A DNA stretch of 54,425 nt, taken from the NCBI GenBank assembly GCA_900548355.1, contig URKR01000014.1, positions 1 through 54,425 on the forward strand, given 5' to 3'. Origin of the DNA: an uncultured Oscillospiraceae bacterium. Lineage in GTDB: Bacteria; Bacillota; Clostridia; Oscillospirales; Ruminococcaceae. Position 1 is the first letter of the stretch. The number at the start of each line of letters is the position of its first letter. The notes beneath the pieces were generated by a model. The model was not told the DNA's origin and searched no databases. It saw only the letters and a program-made list of their open reading frames with translations. Shown here piece by piece: positions 6,673-14,660 of this stretch. The position numbers and the translations under genes were made by a program.

Positions 6673-9093
6673 TCAGGTCTGGCCCTCCCAAAAAGCGGCC
6701 AGCGCATGGAAGACGGCGTCTGCACCGGGCAGGATGGCAAGGTGGCTCCAGTGGGGCGGCATCAGGCGGCGGTAGGCGGGGGCGGCGAACCGGTCGTCGA
6801 TAAGCAGCACGACGCCGCGGTCCTCCGGCGTGCGGATAACCCGCCCGGCGGCCTGCAGCACCTTGTTCATACCGGGGTAGAGGTAGGCATAGTCGAAGCC
6901 GCTGCCGCGGGTCTTTTCGAAATAATCGCGCAGACGTTCCTGGCGCGGGCCGACCTGCGGCAGCCCGGGGCCTACGATCGCCACCCCGATCAGCCGGTCG
7001 CCGGCAAGGTCTACCCCTTCGCCGAACACCCCGCCCAGCACGGCAAACCCCAGCAGCGGGGTTTCGGGGTGCGGGGAAAACTGCGCCAAAAAGCCGGCCC
7101 GCGCTTCCTCGTCCATTGCGGTTTCCTGTTTGCGCACAGGCTGCTCGGGCCAGCGGGCCGTGAAAGCCTCATACACCGTTTCAAGATACGCATAGGAAGG
7201 GAAAAACGCGAGATAGTTGCCCGTATGCGCTTCGACCATGGCGTGCAGGCAGGCGGCCACGGCGCCGGCGCTGGACGCACGGTCGCGGTAACGGGTGCTG
7301 ATGCCGCCGGCGCAGAGCAATGCAAAATGCTCCTGCGCAAACGGGCTGCGCAGCGCCACGGCCCGGGCTTCGGGCAGACCGCAGAGATCCCTGTAATACC
7401 CGGCCGGGCCAAGCGTTGCGCTGAACAGCACGGCCGCCCGCCCGCGGGCAAAATCCTCAGCCAGGAAGGCGCTGGGGTCGAGGCAGAGCATGGCGGCCCG
7501 CACCACCCGGCCGTGGGCGCTGATCTGCAGTACATAGTGTTCGTCAAAACCTTCGGCCACCCGCAGCCAGCCGCGCGCATCAAAATAAAGCTGCAGCAGC
7601 GCGGCGTGGGTTTCGCTCGGCTCACGGTGGTCGTCCAACCAGACTTCCAGCGCCTCACAAAGCAGGCGCAGCGCATGGTCAAGCGGTTCGGCGCGGTGCT
7701 CCTCAAAAAAGGTCGGCCCGCCGGCCGCGGGCGGCAGTTCGTCACAGGCGGCGCGCCAGCTGCGAAAAACTTCGATCACCCGGCCCAGCGCGGTTTTCAG
7801 CCGGCTTCGGCCCTTGCCCAGCGCCTTGCGCGCCGCTGTGAAGGCTGTGCTTTCAAGCGCTGCGCTGTGCATATCCCGCGCGCGGTCGGGCAGGTTGTGC
7901 GCTTCGTCGATGAGGAAGAGGTAGTCCCCTTTCGTTTCAAAAAAGCGCTGCAGCCGCACGGTCGGGTCGAACAGGTAGTTGTAATCTCCGATGACGACGT
8001 CGCTCCAAAGGCTCAAATCGAGCCCCAGCTCAAACGGGCAGACCGAGAACCGGCGCGCCAGCGCGGTCAGCGCTTCGGCCCCAAGCGCACAGTCGGCCCC
8101 GCCTTCATAATCCAATGCGGCGGCCAAGGCTTCCTTGATGCGGGCATAGTAGCCGTTGGCATACGGGCAGGCCTCGGGGGTACATTCACGGGTTTCGCAC
8201 AGGCAAATTTTATCCTTGGCGGTCAGCGTCACGCTGCGCAGCGGCAGGCCGGGGGCGGCTGCACGCAGCCGGGCGAGCGCGTCCTCGGCTGCGGCGCGGG
8301 TGGTGCCGCGGGCGGTCAGGTAGAATACCGGCCCGCCAACCCCGGCCCCCAACGCTTTGAGCGCCCCGAACAGCACGCTCATCGTCTTGCCGATGCCGGT
8401 CGGCGCCTGGCAGAGCAGCTGCCCGCCGCCGCGGCAGGTTTTGTACACTTCGGCGAGCATCGCGCGCTGGCCGGGTCGGAATTCGGCAAACGGGAAGGCG
8501 GCCGCGGCCAGCGCCGCCGTGCGGTCGCGCTGCCAGGCTGCGGCCCGCTGGGCCCAGGGCGCGTATTGGGCCAGCAGGCCGGTCAGGATCTTATCCAGAG
8601 CCTCGGCTGTATAGTCGCGCTCAAACCGCAGGACGATCTCCTCGTCAATCTGGAAGTAGGTCAGCTGCACCCGCACGGCCGCCAGCCCCTGCTGCCGGGC
8701 CAGGATCGCCGCATACACCTGTCCCTGGGCCCAGTGCTCAGGTGCGCGGTCGGGGGTGATCTCGGCCGCGGGCAGGGTGGTTGTCTTGATTTCTTCGACA
8801 ACCGGCGTCCCGTCCTCAGCCGTATAAAGACCGTCGGCCCGGCCCTCCAGGGTGTAACGCACGCCGGCGCAGTCAAGCGTCTCGCGCAGGGGCACTTCGG
8901 GGCGGTAATCGGGGTGCTCGCGGGCGGCTGCACGCTGCAGCTTGCGGTGCAGCCTTGCGCCCTCGTTCGCCCGGTCGAAGCCGGTGAACCGGCTGTCAAT
9001 GCTGCCGGTGCGCAGCAAAAACTCCACCAACCGCCGCACCGAGAGCGCGACGGTCAGCGGGGCCGGTTCAGTTGGCAAAGACGGGGAGGGCAT
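6673..9093 (-). CDS. XPD/DinG-type helicase with N-terminal PD-(D/E)XK nuclease domain
   Basis: An 806-residue superfamily 2 helicase. Residues 1-190 carry a Cas4/RecB-like nuclease signature: GRAD (84-87), EEIK (100-103) and a QGQVY box (123-127). The helicase part has Walker A PTGIGKT (231-237), DEAH (396-399) and a cysteine set (Cys297, 299, 304, 309, 352) of the kind that holds an iron-sulfur cluster in XPD/DinG proteins. C-terminal motifs (VIRTPEDRGVVLLIDDRF) close the second RecA fold. It is expected to unwind and cut DNA from 5' ends or flaps. The start has AAAGGAG upstream. It lies 56 bases behind the P-loop ATPase gene in one leftward set. Confidence 0.9.
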   Translation of the reverse strand: MPSPSLPTEPAPLTVALSVRRLVEFLLRTGSIDSRFTGFDRANEGARLHRKLQRAAAREHPDYRPEVPLRETLDCAGVRYTLEGRADGLYTAEDGTPVVEEIKTTTLPAAEITPDRAPEHWAQGQVYAAILARQQGLAAVRVQLTYFQIDEEIVLRFERDYTAEALDKILTGLLAQYAPWAQRAAAWQRDRTAALAAAAFPFAEFRPGQRAMLAEVYKTCRGGGQLLCQAPTGIGKTMSVLFGALKALGAGVGGPVFYLTARGTTRAAAEDALARLRAAAPGLPLRSVTLTAKDKICLCETRECTPEACPYANGYYARIKEALAAALDYEGGADCALGAEALTALARRFSVCPFELGLDLSLWSDVVIGDYNYLFDPTVRLQRFFETKGDYLFLIDEAHNLPDRARDMHSAALESTAFTAARKALGKGRSRLKTALGRVIEVFRSWRAACDELPPAAGGPTFFEEHRAEPLDHALRLLCEALEVWLDDHREPSETHAALLQLYFDARGWLRVAEGFDEHYVLQISAHGRVVRAAMLCLDPSAFLAEDFARGRAAVLFSATLGPAGYYRDLCGLPEARAVALRSPFAQEHFALLCAGGISTRYRDRASSAGAVAACLHAMVEAHTGNYLAFFPSYAYLETVYEAFTARWPEQPVRKQETAMDEEARAGFLAQFSPHPETPLLGFAVLGGVFGEGVDLAGDRLIGVAIVGPGLPQVGPRQERLRDYFEKTRGSGFDYAYLYPGMNKVLQAAGRVIRTPEDRGVVLLIDDRFAAPAYRRLMPPHWSHLAILPGADAVFHALAAFWEGQT

Positions 9094-9149
9094 GGGGGCT
9101 CCTTTTGAACAATCGGGTGATGGCGGCGCCTTGGGGGCGGCGCGCCGGG

Positions 9150-10241
9150 TTATCCAAACAGTTCCTGCGCCAGCGCGGTTCGCACGGCGTTCACCTTTTC
9201 AAAATCAGTGGCGTGGATGTAATGGGTTTCCAGCGCGTCGTGGACGGTCTTGGCGGCGGTTTGCAGCGCGCAGGTCTTTTGCAGCAGGGCGGCGGCCTCC
9301 CGCTTTTGGGCGGTGCGCACCGCGCGGTGGGCGGCCAGGGTCTCGGCGTCGGCAAACCGCGCAAGCCGGATACGCCGGCCCGGCAGCGGCATCGGGTGGA
9401 AGGCGTTCGCCGTGACAAACCCGAGCCCGAGCGCCGGGATAAACAGATGGTCGAGTTTGCCGCGCACTTCGGTCGCGCAGTGGCAGAGCACCGCATCGTA
9501 GCCGTTTTTCTGCGCGTGGTCGGCCAGCGCGCCAAGCAGGCGTGCGGCCGCGGCGCCGTCGGCATCCTGCAGGATATAGAGCGTTTGGGGTGCCAGGACG
9601 GCGGCCGTGCCGGTGAATACGGTCAGTCCACCCGGCGTCGGGGCCGAAAGCAGCCGGTGGGCCTGTTTGCCGGGGCAGGCGGCACGGCGCGGGGGCATGG
9701 TGCGGTTGGCAAGTCGGCGGGCAAAGGCGTCAAGCCGGACGGTGTCCAGCGCCAGGGCGGCCAATGCGCGGCGGCTTGCCAGCAGCCCGCAGGCCAGCGC
9801 CCAGTGGGCCGCCGCCTGCCGCAGAAGTGCTGTGTTGCGTGCCCCAAGGGCAAGCACCTCGCCCCGGCGTGCCGCAAGGCCGGCGTTGTCCAGCGTGTCA
9901 TACAGGCAGACAACCCGCTCGGCCGCGCCGGGGTATTTGCAGTCAAGGGTGTGGGGGGCGGTGGCGTCCAAAAACAGCGCGCCGGCCCCGCGCAGCGCCG
10001 CGCCGTCCAGGCTGGCGGGGTCGCTTGAACAGTGGATGCGCTCATTATAGCCGCCGGCCGGGGCGGCATCGGCTTCAAGCAGGCGGCGCATCAGGGTGGA
10101 TTTGCCGCATCCCGGGCCGGCCTTGATCAAATAGGTCTGGCCGGCTTCGGCGGCGGCTTCGGCAAACCAGCCGGTGAAGCCGGCAGGGGACAGTGCCCCC
10201 AAAAAGAAATCGGCAACGGGTGTTTTGGCAGCGTTTGGCAT
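9150..10241 (-). CDS. P-loop ATPase of unknown function (PRK06851-like)
   Basis: A 363-residue protein with a clear Walker A near the N-terminus (IKAGPGCGKSTLMRR, about residues 40-54), followed by a CSSDPASLDG motif that I associate with a clostridial family of uncharacterised ATPases. The second half repeats a similar fold (FTGTAAVLAPQTLYILQDAD) but with a degenerate loop. The function is unknown. An AAAGGAGGG site supports the start. It sits between the uracil-DNA glycosylase (63 bases) and the nuclease-helicase (56 bases), which may place it in nucleic-acid metabolism; that is inference from spacing only. Confidence 0.75.
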   Translation of the reverse strand: MPNAAKTPVADFFLGALSPAGFTGWFAEAAAEAGQTYLIKAGPGCGKSTLMRRLLEADAAPAGGYNERIHCSSDPASLDGAALRGAGALFLDATAPHTLDCKYPGAAERVVCLYDTLDNAGLAARRGEVLALGARNTALLRQAAAHWALACGLLASRRALAALALDTVRLDAFARRLANRTMPPRRAACPGKQAHRLLSAPTPGGLTVFTGTAAVLAPQTLYILQDADGAAAARLLGALADHAQKNGYDAVLCHCATEVRGKLDHLFIPALGLGFVTANAFHPMPLPGRRIRLARFADAETLAAHRAVRTAQKREAAALLQKTCALQTAAKTVHDALETHYIHATDFEKVNAVRTALAQELFG

Positions 10242-10304
10242 GGCAGAGCCCTCCTTTACAGGGTTTCTGCGCCATGTTATGAAAAACGCGGCCGTTTGGT
10301 GCCA

Positions 10305-10877
10305 TCAACGGTTATAGGTGTGGGTGCAGATTTCATTGATTTTGTCACGCAGCGCCACAAAATCGCCAAAGGCGAGCGGTTTGTTGTTGGGGTTGCGCAG
10401 CAACGCGGCAGGGTGCAGCGTCGCCATGAACAAAACCCCCTGCTTTTCAATAAACTCCCCATGCCGTTTGGTAACGCTGAAGTTTTTCTCAATCATCTGC
10501 TGGGCGGCCACCCGGCCCAGGCAAACAACAATCTTGGGCCGCAGCAGCAAAAACTGCTGGCGCAGCCAGGGCATGCAGGCTTCGCTTTCGGCCGGCAGAG
10601 GGTCACGGTTCTCGGGCGGGCGGCACTTAACAATGTTCGCAATGAAAATGTTGCGCTCGCGGCTCAAATCAATCGCTTCGAGGTAGCTGTCCAGCAGCTT
10701 GCCGCTGCGGCCGACAAAGGGCAGGCCCTGCTCGTCCTCGTTCGCGCCGGGCCCTTCGCCGACGAACAGAACTTCGGCATCGGGCACACCCTGGCCGAAG
10801 ACGACGTTTTTGCGGGTTTCGCACAGATCACAGCGGCGGCAGGCAAGGCATTCCGCGCGCAAGGTTTCAAAGTCCAT
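10305..10877 (-). CDS. Family 4 uracil-DNA glycosylase
   Basis: A 190-residue enzyme that removes uracil from DNA. The motifs are [17 protein letters not shown] (uracil-binding pocket) and HPAALLR, with family-4 iron-sulfur cysteines in ECLACRRC near the start and in [14 protein letters not shown]...C. The start at 10877 has AAGAGGTG just upstream; the much longer in-frame extension to 11291 is a GC-rich artefact that crosses the neighbouring gene on the other strand. It is first in the leftward set with the P-loop ATPase, nuclease-helicase and acetyltransferase. Confidence 0.95.
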   Translation of the reverse strand: MDFETLRAECLACRRCDLCETRKNVVFGQGVPDAEVLFVGEGPGANEDEQGLPFVGRSGKLLDSYLEAIDLSRERNIFIANIVKCRPPENRDPLPAESEACMPWLRQQFLLLRPKIVVCLGRVAAQQMIEKNFSVTKRHGEFIEKQGVLFMATLHPAALLRNPNNKPLAFGDFVALRDKINEICTHTYNR

Positions 10878-10890
10878 AATACACCTCTTG

Positions 10891-10909
10891 GCGCGCCCGG
10901 CGGGCGCAA
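10891..10909. repeat. Short GC palindrome before the glycosylase start
   Basis: GCGCCCGGCGGGCGC forms a tight hairpin directly upstream of the leftward ribosome binding site. The same hairpin occurs at 13220-13235 in the same position before the TraX-like gene. Confidence 0.6.
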
Positions 10910-11031
10910 ATGAAAGAAAAATGGCGGGGCGGCGGCCGCAGCCGCCTGGAATATGTTTGTGGGGTTGTGAAAATGCTGGGGCTGTGGGGGGGCTTTCCGG
11001 CCCGCCCGCCTTCCCGGTGTCGGTGTGTCCC

Positions 11032-11061
11032 GTATGCCTGCCGTTTCGCCCGGGCATACTA
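11032..11061 (+). promoter_or_regulatory. Possible forespore (sigma-G-type) promoter
   Basis: GTATG, exactly 18 bases, CATACTA, 24 bases before the start of the PlsY-like gene. This matches the Bacillus sigma-G pattern GHATR-N18-CATNHTA at every defined position. No good sigma-A promoter is seen for this gene. Confidence 0.45.
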
Positions 11062-11085
11062 CCTGAAAAAGGGGAGGGCAGGGCG

Positions 11086-11733
11086 ATGGATTGGGAATGG
11101 ATGGCGGTGCAGCGGTTGGGGGCCGCGCTGGTCGGGGTGCTGCTGGGCAGTTTGCTGCCGGCCGAAGCGGTTGCCCGCTGGCGGACAGGCCGCGGCACCC
11201 GCACGCTGGGGCTGCGCCCCGGCGCATACGATACGGCCCGCCGGTTTGGCGCGGCGGCCGGGGCGCTGGTACTGCTGGGAGATGCAGGCAAAACGGCGGC
11301 CGCCTGCGCCGTGGCGCGTGCCGCATTACCCGAACTGGGCGGGCTCGCGGTTATCTGGGCCGGGCTTGGCGCCGTGGCGGGGCATTGCTATTCATTCTGG
11401 CACCGCGGGCGCGGTGGGCCGGGCACGGCGGTGCTGGCCGGGTGGGTGGTGCTCTGTCTGCCGTTTACCGGGGTGCTGGCCGTTGTGGGCGGTGCGGCGC
11501 TTACGCTCGCAACGGGGTACCTGCCGCTTGGCGCGGTGGCGGCGCCGGTGTTCGCGGCAGCGATCGCTCTGCTGCAATACGGGGCGCACGGGCCCGAAGC
11601 AGGGCTGTGCCTGCTGGCCGGCGCGGTGCTGGCTTCAGCACGGCAGCGCCCGGCGCTGCGCAGCGTGCTTCACGGCGCCGAGCCGCCCTTTTATGAAAGC
11701 TGGGACGACCCGGACGATACCGGCGAACCGTGA
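11086..11733 (+). CDS. PlsY-like membrane acyltransferase, divergent
   Basis: A 215-residue membrane protein with about five hydrophobic segments. It follows the layout of PlsY, which makes lysophosphatidate from glycerol 3-phosphate and acyl phosphate: [11 protein letters not shown] (motif 1, normally GSIPFG), [14 protein letters not shown] (motif 2, normally GSGNxGATN), LGDAGK, and [17 protein letters not shown] (motif 3, normally GHxFPxFxxFKGGKGVAT). Several motif residues are replaced, including the SGN triad and the KGGK lysines, so it may have changed substrate or lost activity. The start has GGGAGGGCAGGGCG upstream. It stands alone, with a sigma-G-like promoter. Confidence 0.7.
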   Translation: MDWEWMAVQRLGAALVGVLLGSLLPAEAVARWRTGRGTRTLGLRPGAYDTARRFGAAAGALVLLGDAGKTAAACAVARAALPELGGLAVIWAGLGAVAGHCYSFWHRGRGGPGTAVLAGWVVLCLPFTGVLAVVGGAALTLATGYLPLGAVAAPVFAAAIALLQYGAHGPEAGLCLLAGAVLASARQRPALRSVLHGAEPPFYESWDDPDDTGEP

Positions 11734-11852
11734 CGTATACAGGTATTCTACCATGCGCCGGGCCAAAATGCAAAAAGCAGGCAAGGTTTTGCCCGTTGGA
11801 GCGCAAAGAAAAAAGTTTCGCCAAAAAACTTTCGAAAAAGCCGAAAAAGGGG

Positions 11853-11881
11853 TTGACAATTCGGCTTTCGGCAGGTATAAT
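11853..11881 (+). promoter_or_regulatory. Promoter of the tRNA-Asp/Thr/Trp operon
   Basis: TTGACA, 17 bases, TATAAT: a full consensus sigma-A promoter ending 41 bases before tRNA-Asp. Confidence 0.93.
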
Positions 11882-11922
11882 AATCAACGTTGCAGCCGCC
11901 ACGGCGCTGCGCCGCTGGTCTT

Positions 11923-11999
11923 GGCCCGGTAGTTCAGTTGGTTAGAACGCTAGCCTGTCACGCTAGAGGTCGTCAGTTCGAGCCTGATTCGGGTCGCCA
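11923..11999 (+). tRNA. tRNA-Asp (GUC)
   Basis: A 77-nt cloverleaf with acceptor GGCCCGG/TCGGGTC, anticodon loop CTGTCAC (GUC), T-arm TCAGTTCGAGCCTGA and encoded CCA. It is the first gene of a three-tRNA operon. Confidence 0.97.
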
Positions 12000-12002
12000 T
12001 TT

Positions 12003-12078
<76 letters not shown>

Positions 12079-12082
12079 GCGC

Positions 12083-12114
12083 AAGGCCCACAGCGTGTTC
12101 ACACTGTGGGCCTT
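12083..12114 (+). other. Perfect hairpin inside the tRNA operon
   Basis: AAGGCCCACAG and CTGTGGGCCTT form an 11-bp stem around a 10-base loop, between tRNA-Thr and tRNA-Trp. No T run follows, so it is unlikely to terminate; it may mark a processing step or pausing. Confidence 0.6.
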
Positions 12115-12120
12115 ACCTAT

Positions 12121-12196
12121 AGGGGCATAGCTCAGTTGGTAGAGCAGCGGTCTCCAAAACCGCGTGCCGAGGGTTCGAATCCTTCTACCCCTGCCA
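12121..12196 (+). tRNA. tRNA-Trp (CCA)
   Basis: A 76-nt cloverleaf with anticodon loop CTCCAAA (CCA) and encoded CCA end. The acceptor stem AGGGGCA/TACCCCT has a C6-A67 mismatch where related tRNAs have a C-G pair. Confidence 0.95.
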
Positions 12197-12230
12197 AAAA
12201 CCGCGTATCCGGTCGGGTACGCGGTTTTTT
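12197..12230. terminator. Terminator of the tRNA operon
   Basis: AAAACCGCGTA and TACGCGGTTTTTT surround a short loop directly after the tRNA-Trp CCA. With A and T runs on both sides it can also end the converging TraX-like gene. Confidence 0.9.
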
Positions 12231-12286
12231 GTTGTGCATATAGCGGCAAGGGGGCAGGGCCGCCTTTTATAGGCCGGCCACGCGGT

Positions 12287-13207
12287 TTACTGCCCGGCCG
12301 GCCGCAGCCAGGCGCTCAGAACGCCAAGGACGAGCAGGTGGGCGGGGTACCAGGCATAAAAGAAATGCTTCCAGCCCGGGTTCCAGCGCCGCGCCGGCAG
12401 GCCGGCGCTTGCCATGCCGCCCTGCGCTGCAATCAAGGCGGCGGGCAGCAGCAGGCCGGCAAGCATCGGCCAGTTCTGCTGGTAGCAGCCGTAAAACACC
12501 GCGCCCCAGGCCAGTACATACACGGCCTGTGCCGGGCCGGGCCGCTGTGCGCGGCCAAGCAGGGCCAGCCCCAGAACAAGCAGCAACCCGACAAAACCGG
12601 TGCCGTAATCGGCCCGCAGCCCCAAAAACGCCAGCGCCGCTGCCAGTGCGGTTGCAGCGGTTGCGCGCTGTGCAAACCCCCAGCCGCGCCAGCTGTCCCG
12701 CAGGCCGAGGCAGGCTGCCGCCAGCGCAAGGGTGTACAGCACGTTGAGATCCTCCCCGGCCCAAAGCCAGAACCCACCGGCTTTAAGCTGAAGCCCGGCC
12801 AATGCGGCCGCCAGGAAAGTCCAAAATGCCGCGGCCCGGCTGCGCGCCAGCCAGCCGACCGCTGCCGAAAGCCCAAGCCCCAGCAGCACATAGCCTGGCC
12901 GGAAGGCAAAATAGAACTGGACTGCGCCGGATGGGTGAAGGTTGGCGCCGTAGAGCGCCAGTGTGAACGGCAGCTGCGAGAAAACCGCACAGGCCGCCAG
13001 GTTGCCGAAATACCGCCCGGGACTGCGGGTGCGCCGCCACCCGGCGGCAAGACCCCAGGCGTAAAGCGGGAAGGCCGCCCGCCCGATGATCCGCATCGGT
13101 TGGCTGATCGCAAACGGAATCAAGTCCAGCCCGCTCCAACCGAACACTGCGCCGACATGGTCGATCGTCATCGTGACAAGGGCGAACCATTTGAGAAGAA
13201 TGGACAT
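12287..13207 (-). CDS. TraX family membrane protein
   Basis: A 306-residue protein of about nine to ten hydrophobic segments. The N-terminus (LLKWFALVTMTIDHVGAVFG, then MRIIGRAAFPLYAWGLAAG) is the signature of the TraX family, named after an F-pilin N-acetyltransferase and common in Firmicutes chromosomes, where its substrate is unknown. The start at 13207 follows GAGGTG with short spacing; a GTG two codons earlier is also in frame. It lies 71 bases behind the pseudouridine synthase gene and runs into the tRNA terminator. Confidence 0.85.
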   Translation of the reverse strand: MSILLKWFALVTMTIDHVGAVFGWSGLDLIPFAISQPMRIIGRAAFPLYAWGLAAGWRRTRSPGRYFGNLAACAVFSQLPFTLALYGANLHPSGAVQFYFAFRPGYVLLGLGLSAAVGWLARSRAAAFWTFLAAALAGLQLKAGGFWLWAGEDLNVLYTLALAAACLGLRDSWRGWGFAQRATAATALAAALAFLGLRADYGTGFVGLLLVLGLALLGRAQRPGPAQAVYVLAWGAVFYGCYQQNWPMLAGLLLPAALIAAQGGMASAGLPARRWNPGWKHFFYAWYPAHLLVLGVLSAWLRPAGQ

Positions 13208-13219
13208 AGGCACCTCGGT

Positions 13220-13235
13220 GCGCCCGGCGGGCGCG
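13220..13235. repeat. Short GC palindrome before the TraX-like start
   Basis: CGCCCGGCGGGCGCG repeats the hairpin seen at 10891-10909. In both places it sits a few bases upstream of the leftward ribosome binding site, so the hairpin stands at the 5' edge of the site. Confidence 0.6.
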
Positions 13236-13256
13236 GATGTAAAGCGTTGAGACTGC

Positions 13257-13281
13257 AGGGGGCGGGCATGGCCCGACCCTA
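13257..13281. repeat. Intergenic GC palindrome (REP-like)
   Basis: GGGGGCGGGCATGGCCCGAC then CCTAC: a near-copy of the palindrome at 23927-23950. Its CCCTAC end supplies the TAG stop of the pseudouridine synthase. Confidence 0.6.
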
Positions 13282-14004
13282 CACGCGCCCCTCCCCCCGC
13301 AATGCGGCGAGTTCTTCCTCAGTCAGCGGACGCCATGCGCCGGGGGCGAGCGTTTCGTCGAGCGCAACCGGGCCGATCGCGCAGCGGTGCAGCGCGTTGA
13401 CCCCCGCGCCGTACACCCCGAACATCCGTTTGATCTGGTGGTAGACCCCCTGCCGCAGCACCACCCGCGCCCGGCAGGCATCGCTGCCGATCGGTTCGGC
13501 CAGCGCAGGGGCCAAGGTCTGCCCGTCGGCCAGCGTCACGCCGGCGGCAAAACCCTCGCGCATCGCCTCGGTCAGCGGGGTATCCAGCGTGACCAGGTAG
13601 GTCTTGGCCACATGGCGGCCCGGTGCGGTCAGCGCGTGAGCAAAGGCGCCGTCATCGGTCAGCAGTACAAAACCGGTGCTTGTCTTGTCCAGCCTGCCGG
13701 CAGGGAAGAGCTGCCGCCGCGGGTAGGCGTCGGCCACCAGGTCGGCTACGGTTGTGTCGCGCTTGTCACGGCTTGCGCTCACTACACCGTCCGGTTTGTT
13801 GAGCATCAGGTAGACATACTTTTCATAACGCCCTTCCGGCGGCTTTCCGTCAAGCGTGACGGCGGCGGTTTCCTCGTTGATCTTGGCGTCGGCCTGTTTG
13901 CAGGGAACGCCGTTTACCGCCACCCGACCGGCTGTGATGGCCTTGCGGCTTTCGCTGCGGGTCAAACCCAGCCGCGCGGCCAGGTACTTATCCAGCCGCA
14001 TCAT
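13279..14004 (-). CDS. rsuA: 16S rRNA pseudouridine synthase, RsuA family
   Basis: A 241-residue enzyme that isomerises a uridine, probably in 16S rRNA. Residues 1-60 are an S4 RNA-binding domain (MRLDKYLAARLGLTRSESRK). The catalytic domain shows LMLNKPDGVVSA and FPAGRLDKTSTG, with the catalytic Asp in RLD. The C-terminal YHQIKRMF motif fits RsuA/RluB-type enzymes. Its ATG overlaps the TGA of ybaK by 4 bases (ATGA), so the two are translationally coupled. Confidence 0.92.
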   Translation of the reverse strand: MMRLDKYLAARLGLTRSESRKAITAGRVAVNGVPCKQADAKINEETAAVTLDGKPPEGRYEKYVYLMLNKPDGVVSASRDKRDTTVADLVADAYPRRQLFPAGRLDKTSTGFVLLTDDGAFAHALTAPGRHVAKTYLVTLDTPLTEAMREGFAAGVTLADGQTLAPALAEPIGSDACRARVVLRQGVYHQIKRMFGVYGAGVNALHRCAIGPVALDETLAPGAWRPLTEEELAALRGEGRV

Positions 14005-14495
14005 ACCGGGGCCTCCGCCGTGATGGGGGCTGTCGCGCCGCGCACCGCCGCAATCAGGTCGGCCGGCGCGGCTTCGATCTGGGCGCCGATCCGCCCGGCC
14101 GAAACAAGGATGGTCGGCTGGGTCAGGCAGCTCAAATCAAATACCGTCTTGTACTGTTTTTTCATCCCGACCGGGCTGCAGCCGCCCCGCACATAACCGG
14201 TTACCTTGAGCAGGTCCGCGACATGCAGCATCGCAACACTTTTGACACCGGCAGCCCGGGCTGCCTTTTTGAGGTCGAGCTCGGCCTCGACCGGGATCAC
14301 AAAGACGTAGTAGTTGCGGTCGGCTCCCTGGGTGACCAGCGTCTTGAACACCCTGGCGGGGTCCTGGCCGGTCAGCTTTGCAACGGTGGCGCCGTCAACG
14401 GCTTCCCCTGCGGCGTGAGGGTATTCGTGCGCCGTGTAGGCGACTTTGGCGCGCTCCAGCATTCGCATTGCATTGGTTTTGGCTTCCTTTGCCAT
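14001..14495 (-). CDS. ybaK: Cys-tRNA(Pro)/Cys-tRNA(Cys) deacylase YbaK/EbsC
   Basis: A 164-residue trans-editing enzyme that frees mischarged cysteine from tRNA-Pro. The fold is recognised from AKVAYTAHEYPH, the lysine-containing segment ARVFKTLV, VIPVEAELDLKK and the glycine-rich GYVRGGCSPVGMKK loop. The length is typical of the YbaK subfamily. A GAGGTG-type site precedes the start. It is first in a leftward set with RsuA and TraX. Confidence 0.93.
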   Translation of the reverse strand: MAKEAKTNAMRMLERAKVAYTAHEYPHAAGEAVDGATVAKLTGQDPARVFKTLVTQGADRNYYVFVIPVEAELDLKKAARAAGVKSVAMLHVADLLKVTGYVRGGCSPVGMKKQYKTVFDLSCLTQPTILVSAGRIGAQIEAAPADLIAAVRGATAPITAEAPV

Positions 14496-14566
14496 ACAAA
14501 AACACCTCTTTCGTAATCTCTGCGCCCATTATACCGCTGCACGGGGCGGAATGTCCAGCGGGAGAG

Positions 14567-14595
14567 TTGACTTTAGCACTTTAATGTGTTAAACT
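14567..14595 (+). promoter_or_regulatory. Promoter of the DAHP synthase gene
   Basis: TTGACT, 17 bases, TAAACT. The 65-base leader holds no T-box or terminator hairpin that I can see. Confidence 0.75.
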
Positions 14596-14660
14596 ATGGT
14601 GCGGCGGGGGTTCACCCGGGAACCGCTCAGATCTATGCTTCACTGAAAAAGGAGTTTGTC

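Noticed and set aside
6706..9108. 800-residue open frame opposite the helicase gene
   Set aside because: The minus-strand frame has full helicase and nuclease motifs and a Shine-Dalgarno. The plus-strand translation is low-complexity and basic without domains, a usual shadow of high-GC third positions.
10878..11291. Long N-terminal extension of the uracil-DNA glycosylase
   Set aside because: It would overlap the oppositely coded PlsY-like gene and its promoter, and the family begins at the ATG at 10877, which has a ribosome binding site.
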